From: Bacteroidales bacterium
GTDB lineage: Bacteria; Bacteroidota; Bacteroidia; Bacteroidales; UBA932
Direction of reading: 5' to 3'
DNA length: 64,000 bases
Assembly: GCA_017555965.1 (NCBI GenBank)
Contig: JAFZFH010000090.1
Span: forward strand, 48,584 to 112,583
Made by a program: the position numbers and the translations under genes. A model generated the notes under the pieces. It was not told the origin of the DNA, did not search any database, and was given only the letters and a program-made list of their open reading frames with translations. Every line of letters begins with the position of its first letter. The first letter of the stretch is position 1. Of this stretch, positions 58,767 to 64,000 are shown piece by piece.

Positions 58767-60275
58767 TTATTGAAGAGAAATATATCGTCTGACGATCTTT
58801 CCCTTTCTGTCAGTTTCAAGAATGAACGGAAGGGCAGAAAGGTCAAACGAATCGAACATGTCTGAAGCAAGTTCAGGACTTTCTGCAAGAACACTATCCA
58901 CATTGACCATCAGCACTTTCACTGCCTTACTACCCGACACAATTCCATGTGCAGCTTCCTTCTCTGCTGCGCAGACATGACATCCGTCTGTAACAAACAT
59001 AATGTAGTTCTTCTCGCCGCCAATCTTCTTCAGTCTGAAGGTTCCCTCCTTCTCCTTCTTCGAAGTCAGAAGGGTTCCCGGCAGCTTCATGTCAGGAACA
59101 GACTTTCCAGGCTGCGATTTTGAGAGCAGATCTTCATACATCTGAGCCATTCCGATGACCTTCAGTGAGTCATCCGCAGACTTCCAGACATCTGGTCTTG
59201 AAAGTATCTTATCTGAAACAAGATGAGCAAGGCCTTCCTTGAAGCCCTCTCCTCTCTGGAGAGTGAGATAATAAAGCAGATCTCCTGTCATCTGTCTGAA
59301 CATCATGGTATCCGCCTTTTCCAATGTGCTGGATCTTATATAGTCGGCAATTCCGATGACATCATCTGCAGAAGGATATGCATCGCCGAAGATGCCGTCA
59401 TACAATGCCATGGATTCATCACTTCCGTATTCAAGTTCCACCTCATCAAATATAGCATGGAGCATCTGCGAAAGAGCCTGTGCATCCAGAGAACGTCCGA
59501 TTATTGTTCCGTCCGGTGATATGAGGAACATGCGTGGAGTCTGCACGACACCATATTTACGCTGAAAATCAGAATTTATCTCCGGATCCCAAAGATGGTG
59601 CACTCTGATCCTTAAAGAAGGGAAATCCAATCTCTCCTCTACATATTTCTTCCAACTGTCCATATCGTCAGATGCATAGACAGCAACGAAATCTATCGGA
59701 AAATCCTCTGTTCTGAACAGACTTCCCAGAAGAATGGTCTGGAGCTTGCAGGTTGCACAAGAAGTATCATAGAAGAACAGGACTGTAAATCTTCCTGAAG
59801 GTTCCTCAAACAAGGCCTGAGGATTACCCTCCATATCATACAGGAGCAGTTCCGGCGCCTTATTTCCGATCAGAGACTGACGATTGAATTCGGCAAAGAT
59901 CTTTGCGGCAAGAAGTTCGGTATCATCACGCATCTTCACCTTTCCTGAGCCGATCCATTTATCGAACACATGAATTGCCACAGATTCGGACCCCATGACC
60001 TTAGAATCCCTGTAATGTTCATAGACAGTCAATGCAACATGCTGACGCATAAGGGAATCCGAACATGTCTCAATAAGAAAGTCGCACTCTCCCTTCTGCA
60101 CCTGGGCACCTTCTCTCTCAATTGCGGCAAAATACTCTGTCAGCCTCCTGTCGAGTGCCACCCTCACCGCCGAATCCAGCTGCTGTGAGTCATGCTCATA
60201 TTTACAGAACGAGATGGTCGGATGGAATAACCCGACCAGCACGATTACCAACAGTATTATCAGCCTTTCTCTCAT
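58767..60275 (-). CDS. Exported protein with two thioredoxin-like domains
   Basis: 502 residues. A signal peptide (MRERLIILLVIVLVGLFHPT) is followed by a helical region (about 30-135). A TlpA-like thioredoxin domain follows with IGNKAPELLLYD and active site Cys173-x-x-Cys176 (SCATCK), and cis-Pro at TPRMF. A helical middle (about 285-385) leads to a second small thioredoxin-like domain with Cys432-x-x-Cys435 (GCHVCA) and cis-Pro at LPFIL. It is presumably a periplasmic thiol-disulfide reductase or a disulfide relay. DUF5106-like helical segments accompany some Bacteroidota TlpA proteins; this is a guess. It starts 9 bases after coaD. Confidence 0.8.
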   Translation of the reverse strand: MRERLIILLVIVLVGLFHPTISFCKYEHDSQQLDSAVRVALDRRLTEYFAAIEREGAQVQKGECDFLIETCSDSLMRQHVALTVYEHYRDSKVMGSESVAIHVFDKWIGSGKVKMRDDTELLAAKIFAEFNRQSLIGNKAPELLLYDMEGNPQALFEEPSGRFTVLFFYDTSCATCKLQTILLGSLFRTEDFPIDFVAVYASDDMDSWKKYVEERLDFPSLRIRVHHLWDPEINSDFQRKYGVVQTPRMFLISPDGTIIGRSLDAQALSQMLHAIFDEVELEYGSDESMALYDGIFGDAYPSADDVIGIADYIRSSTLEKADTMMFRQMTGDLLYYLTLQRGEGFKEGLAHLVSDKILSRPDVWKSADDSLKVIGMAQMYEDLLSKSQPGKSVPDMKLPGTLLTSKKEKEGTFRLKKIGGEKNYIMFVTDGCHVCAAEKEAAHGIVSGSKAVKVLMVNVDSVLAESPELASDMFDSFDLSALPFILETDRKGKIVRRYISLQ

Positions 60276-60284
60276 TGATTTGAA

Positions 60285-60743
60285 TTATAATTCCACCCCT
60301 TCCGGAACAAACAACGAAGTATCCCCGCCATGCTTAAGAAGGTCTCGCACAGCTGTCGACGAAATATGAGCATACTCCTGAGCAGTCGGAATGATGATAG
60401 TCTCGATATCCGGAGCCAGCTTACGGTTTGCATCCGCAATAGACCTCTCAGTCTCAAAGTCAATCATATTCCTCACACCACGGACAATGTGTCTGATACC
60501 AAGTTCATGACACTTGTCAATTGTAAGGTTGTCATACTGGATGATGCTGACACCCTCCATACCTGCTGTCGCCTGTCTGATTATATCGATCCTCTTCTCA
60601 TTAGGGAAGAAACCTCTCTTGTCTATATTCACACCTACAGCAACCACGACCTCGTCGAACATGGTAAGGGCTCTCTTCAGGATATTCAGATGGCCGGCTG
60701 TAAAAGGATCGAAAGATCCCGGAAACATTGCGATTCGTTTCAT
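60285..60743 (-). CDS. coaD: Phosphopantetheine adenylyltransferase
   Basis: 152 residues. It joins 4'-phosphopantetheine and ATP to dephospho-CoA, the penultimate step of CoA synthesis. Nucleotidyltransferase motif FPGSFDPFTAGHLNILKRAL, and HIVRGVRNMIDFETERSIADANRKL. The ISSTAVRDL signature is in the C-terminal part. It lies in a minus-strand run lon-ung-coaD with a 34-base gap after ung. Confidence 0.97.
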   Translation of the reverse strand: MKRIAMFPGSFDPFTAGHLNILKRALTMFDEVVVAVGVNIDKRGFFPNEKRIDIIRQATAGMEGVSIIQYDNLTIDKCHELGIRHIVRGVRNMIDFETERSIADANRKLAPDIETIIIPTAQEYAHISSTAVRDLLKHGGDTSLFVPEGVEL

Positions 60744-60777
60744 ATATTTACCTTGTCATTTTATTCATTGTCCTTCC

Positions 60778-61446
60778 TTAAAGCACCCAGTCTATAGGCG
60801 CCTTGCCCTGTGCAGAAAGGATTGTATTTGTCTGAGAAAAATGTCTGCACCCGAAGAAAGCACCTCTTGCCAGAGGCGATGGATGTGCAGCCTCCAGCAC
60901 ATGATGTCTCGAACGGTCTATAAGCGCACTCTTGCTTCTAGCAAAATTGCCCCACAGAAGAAAGACCACACCCTCACAATTATCTGATATATATCGTATT
61001 ACCGCGTCAGTAAACTCTTCCCAACCGATCTTGCTGTGCGAAGCTGCCGCTCCTGCACGCACTGTCAGGACTGCATTCAGAAGCAGCACTCCCTGACGCG
61101 CCCATTTCTCAAGGTCAGGATAACCGCTCATCCTGATTCCCAGATCGGACTCGATCTCCTTGAAGATATTCTTCAGAGAAGGAGGCGCAGTAACACCTGC
61201 AGATACAGAAAATGAAAGCCCATGGGCCTGACCGGGACCGTGATAGGGATCCTGACCGAGAATCACGACCTTAAGCTGATCGACCGGTGTCAGGTCAAAT
61301 GCCCTGAATATCTGACTGCCCGGAGGATAAATCGTCTTTCCTTCAGCCTTCTCCTTATGCAGGAAACGCACCAGCGATTCGAAATACGGTTTCCCGAATT
61401 CGCCCGCCAGCGCGTCTTTCCAACTTTTCTCTATGCGTACTTCCAT
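60778..61446 (-). CDS. ung: Uracil-DNA glycosylase
   Basis: 222 residues, family 1 UDG. It removes uracil from DNA. Catalytic motif GQDPYHGPGQAHGLSFS (Asp in the first position after Gln) and the leucine loop HPSPLARGAFFG with catalytic His; AVLTVRAGAAASHSKIGWEEFTDAVI is conserved. Its ATG shares one base with the lon stop (TGATG), so the two are coupled. Confidence 0.98.
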   Translation of the reverse strand: MEVRIEKSWKDALAGEFGKPYFESLVRFLHKEKAEGKTIYPPGSQIFRAFDLTPVDQLKVVILGQDPYHGPGQAHGLSFSVSAGVTAPPSLKNIFKEIESDLGIRMSGYPDLEKWARQGVLLLNAVLTVRAGAAASHSKIGWEEFTDAVIRYISDNCEGVVFLLWGNFARSKSALIDRSRHHVLEAAHPSPLARGAFFGCRHFSQTNTILSAQGKAPIDWVL

Positions 61447-63845
61447 CAGAAAATGTACTTGATTACCTCGTCTATATTGTTGACATAAACAAAGGTAAGA
61501 CCTTTTACGTAAACTTCCTTGATATCCTCCACATCTTTTCTGTTCTCTTCAGAAATAATGATGGTATGGATGCCCGAGCGTTTTGCTGCAAGGATCTTCT
61601 CCTTGATTCCACCTACAGGAAGCACACGTCCGCGAAGAGTCATCTCTCCGGTCATGGCAATGCCGCTCTTGACAGTCTGTCCTCGATATGCAGACACCAT
61701 CGAGCTGACCATTGTGATACCCGCAGACGGGCCGTCCTTAGGAACGGCACCTTCAGGAACATGCACATGTATATCCTTCTCGATGAATTCCTCATAAGAA
61801 AGACCGGTAAGTTCCGGATGTGCCTTGATATACTGATAAGCAATCTGAGCAGACTCCTTCATCACATCTCCAAGGTTTCCGGTCATCGAAAGATTGCCCT
61901 TTCCCTTACTTACCGAACTCTCGATAAAGAGAATTTCTCCACCCATAGATGTCCAAGCAAGACCGGTCACGACGCCTGGAGCCTCATTCCCCTTCTGGAT
62001 GTCATGCGAATTTGTAGGGAGTCCCAGATATTCGCGAAGGTGCGAAGGCTTGATTACCTTATAATATTTCTCGCGGAGAGTCATCTTCCTTACAGTCACG
62101 CGGCAGATCTTTGCAATCTGCTTTTCAAGACCGCGGACACCTGACTCACGAGTGTATTCCTCGATGATCTTCTTCAATGTATCATTGTCAAAACGGACAT
62201 CTCCCGGCATAAGACCGTGTTCCTTCAACTGCTTAGGAATCAGATACTTCTTTGCGATCTCCATCTTCTCTTCTGCAAGATAACCGCTCACATCGATCAT
62301 CTCCATACGGTCCTTGAGAGCAGGCTGTATAGTATCGATACTGTTTGCCGTTGCGATGAACATCACATTTGACAGATCGTAATCAATATCCAGGTAGTTG
62401 TCATGGAATGCATTGTTCTGCTCAGGGTCGAGAGCCTCGAGGAGCGCAGACGAAGGATCTCCCTTGAAATCACGGCTGAGCTTATCGACCTCATCAAGTA
62501 CAATGACAGGGTTTGAAGTACCTGCACGGTTGATTCCGTTAAGGATACGTCCAGGAAGTGCACCCACATATGTCTTTCTATGTCCACGGATTTCAGACTC
62601 ATCATGTACACCACCGAGAGCGATACGGACATACTTTCGTCCCAAAGCTCTTGCGATAGACTTTCCAAGACTTGTCTTACCTACGCCCGGAGGGCCATAT
62701 AGGCAGAGGATTGGAGACTTAAGGTCGCCTTTAAGCCAAAGTACAGCCAGATATTCCATGATTCTTTCCTTTACCCTCTCAAGTCCGAAGTGGTCTTCAT
62801 CCAGAACATTCTGAGCATTAGGCATATCCAGGTTGTCAACAGACTTCTTTCCCCATGGAAGGTCAAGCATGAACTGAATATAGTTGTACTGTATGCTGTA
62901 GTCAGGCGAGCTTGGATTGTATCTCTCAAGCTTAGCCATTTCCTTCTCGAAGATCTCCTGGATATCCTGAGTCCACTCCTTCTGCTCCGCACGCGCTCTG
63001 AGCTGAGTGAACTCCTCCATCTCATCCATTCCGAGCTCTTCCTGGATGGTCTTGAGCTGATTGTTCAGGAAGTATTCCCTCTGCTGCTGATCGATTTCTG
63101 TCTTTACCTTCTGATTGATCTCCTGCTTGATCTTCTGGAGCTCCACCTGGGTATCAAGCACAGAAAGAAGCTTCATGGCTCTCGCGTTAAGGTCACCATA
63201 CTGAAGCAGTTCGACCTTGTCCATGAAGTTCTCGACTTCGATTGTAGTAGCGATGAAGTTTACAAGGAACTCGAAGTTCTCGATGCTCTTCAGCGCATTT
63301 GCAGCCTCCTTCGGAACAAATGTGGATGTTCTGATGATCTGCATCGCCTTTTCCTTCAAGGACTCGGCGATGATACGTGTCTGCACGTCTGCCTCAGGAA
63401 CAGTATCGTTCTGATAACGTACACGACCGATCATATATGGTTCATAATCGTAGATGCTCTCAACTTCGAAACGCTGATAGCCCTGAAGGATGGCAGTAAT
63501 GGTACCATCCGGCATTTCAAGAGTCTTGACAATCTTGGCTACAGTTCCGTAGCCGTAGAGGTCATCCTTTCTGGGATCCTCCACAGAGAGGTCGTTCTGA
63601 GGAACTGCACCGATGAAGGTATTGTTCTGCTCGGCATCCTCGATCAATCTGATTGACTTCTCACGTCCTATGGTTATAGGATATACGGTTCCTGGGAAAA
63701 GGACAGCATTCCTAAGAGCAAGAATCGGCAAAGAATCCGGCAGCTGCGACTCATCAATCTTCATCACACCCTCTCCCTGCACCACTGGAATGATGCTCAC
63801 TTCCGCACCTGCAGCAGATAAAATGTCATTCATTATATGTTTCAT
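61446..63845 (-). CDS. lon: ATP-dependent Lon protease
   Basis: 799 residues from ATG 63845; another ATG follows four codons later. Domains: N-terminal substrate-binding LON domain (LPILALRNAVLFPGTVYPI), coiled coil (about 200-300, QQREYFLNNQLKTIQEELG), AAA+ module (Walker A GPPGVGKTSLGKS, Walker B VIVLDEVDKL), and the C-terminal peptidase with Ser-Lys dyad (KDGPSAGITM and GIKEKILAAKRSG). It degrades misfolded and regulatory proteins. It opens an operon with ung. Confidence 0.98.
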   Translation of the reverse strand: MKHIMNDILSAAGAEVSIIPVVQGEGVMKIDESQLPDSLPILALRNAVLFPGTVYPITIGREKSIRLIEDAEQNNTFIGAVPQNDLSVEDPRKDDLYGYGTVAKIVKTLEMPDGTITAILQGYQRFEVESIYDYEPYMIGRVRYQNDTVPEADVQTRIIAESLKEKAMQIIRTSTFVPKEAANALKSIENFEFLVNFIATTIEVENFMDKVELLQYGDLNARAMKLLSVLDTQVELQKIKQEINQKVKTEIDQQQREYFLNNQLKTIQEELGMDEMEEFTQLRARAEQKEWTQDIQEIFEKEMAKLERYNPSSPDYSIQYNYIQFMLDLPWGKKSVDNLDMPNAQNVLDEDHFGLERVKERIMEYLAVLWLKGDLKSPILCLYGPPGVGKTSLGKSIARALGRKYVRIALGGVHDESEIRGHRKTYVGALPGRILNGINRAGTSNPVIVLDEVDKLSRDFKGDPSSALLEALDPEQNNAFHDNYLDIDYDLSNVMFIATANSIDTIQPALKDRMEMIDVSGYLAEEKMEIAKKYLIPKQLKEHGLMPGDVRFDNDTLKKIIEEYTRESGVRGLEKQIAKICRVTVRKMTLREKYYKVIKPSHLREYLGLPTNSHDIQKGNEAPGVVTGLAWTSMGGEILFIESSVSKGKGNLSMTGNLGDVMKESAQIAYQYIKAHPELTGLSYEEFIEKDIHVHVPEGAVPKDGPSAGITMVSSMVSAYRGQTVKSGIAMTGEMTLRGRVLPVGGIKEKILAAKRSGIHTIIISEENRKDVEDIKEVYVKGLTFVYVNNIDEVIKYIF

Positions 63846-63850
63846 ATTTT

Positions 63851-63858
63851 CAAATGTA
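63851..63858 (-). promoter_or_regulatory. -7 element of lon
   Basis: TACATTTG on the minus strand, 5 bases before ATG 63845, with TTG (63882-63880) 21 bases upstream. Predicts a leaderless transcript if this is the only promoter. Confidence 0.5.
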
Positions 63859-63950
63859 TGTATTTCAATTAACAGTTCTCAACTTATCACGTTGTTCCAG
63901 GTCGTACATAAAATATGAAAACATTTATCTACGTCACCCTTTCCCTAAAT

Positions 63951-63969
63951 CCCTTTCCTCAGGAAAGGG
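63951..63969. repeat. 19-base dyad CCCTTTCCTCAGGAAAGGG
   Basis: Perfect 9-bp inverted repeat around one base in the 155-base region upstream of lon, preceded by a partial copy of one arm (CCCTTTCCC, 63938-63946). Cause unknown: repeat element, operator or terminator of a gene beyond the edge. Confidence 0.5.
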
Positions 63970-64000
63970 ACTTACCATCACTTCGTTCAAAGTATTTCAA

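Overview
The window looks like chromosome of a Bacteroidota bacterium, most likely order Bacteroidales. The evidence is a SusC/SusD pair with surface lipoproteins, Bacteroidota-type promoter elements (TAnnTTTG, sometimes with TTG or TTTG about 19-21 bases upstream), an Na+-NQR operon, Mfa/FimB-like fimbrial lipoproteins, and a succinyl-type ornithine transcarbamylase (Pro at residue 90). GC is moderate. I see no rRNA, tRNA, CRISPR array, transposase or phage module. Genus cannot be fixed from the sequence alone.

Layout. 1-8.6 kb: the end of a polysaccharide/peptide uptake locus on the minus strand (DUF4493/DUF6359-type lipoprotein, SusC, SusD, DUF4984-like lipoprotein, then a BACON-like lipoprotein cut by the left edge). 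8.9-17.4 kb: UvrD-type helicase, divergent from nqrABCDEF, where NqrC carries a His/Cys-rich tail. 17.4-23.7 kb: a tightly coupled minus-strand envelope operon (glycosyltransferase, Stealth phosphotransferase, diacylglycerol kinase, LtaS-like sulfatase-fold transferase), then a divergent LpxL-like acyltransferase and a DUF47 protein. 23.9-26.7 kb: a small fimbrial-type operon. 26.7-37.5 kb: uvrA, a PMCA-type Ca2+ ATPase, pgi, umuDC, a Mom-like gene carrying an in-frame palindromic repeat, and purC. 37.6-43.5 kb: the minus-strand operon rlmN, patatin/Omp85, recX, DUF4954. 43.7-48.6 kb: recA, a membrane HhH protein, rsmI with an acidic-repeat protein, tdk, a secreted TSCPD protein and a small conserved protein.

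48.6-57.3 kb: a nearly complete arginine cluster (GNAT acyltransferase, argG, argC, argD, argF', argB, argE, argH). It is preceded by a leader of about 180 nt with a 12-codon-frame mini-ORF and four mutually complementary 6-mers. 57.3-63.8 kb on the minus strand: lon, ung, coaD, a double-thioredoxin protein, a small hypothetical and rmuC.

The best candidates for something new are: (i) the LtaS-like/diacylglycerol kinase/Stealth/glycosyltransferase operon, which resembles a Gram-positive LtaS-DgkB lipid-recycling pair inside a Gram-negative genome; (ii) the metal-binding-like tail of NqrC and the Cys-rich insert of ArgB; (iii) a palindromic repeat inserted in frame in a Mom-like gene, with a related copy between argG and argC; (iv) the switch-like leader of the arginine operon; and (v) a secreted TSCPD-domain protein.
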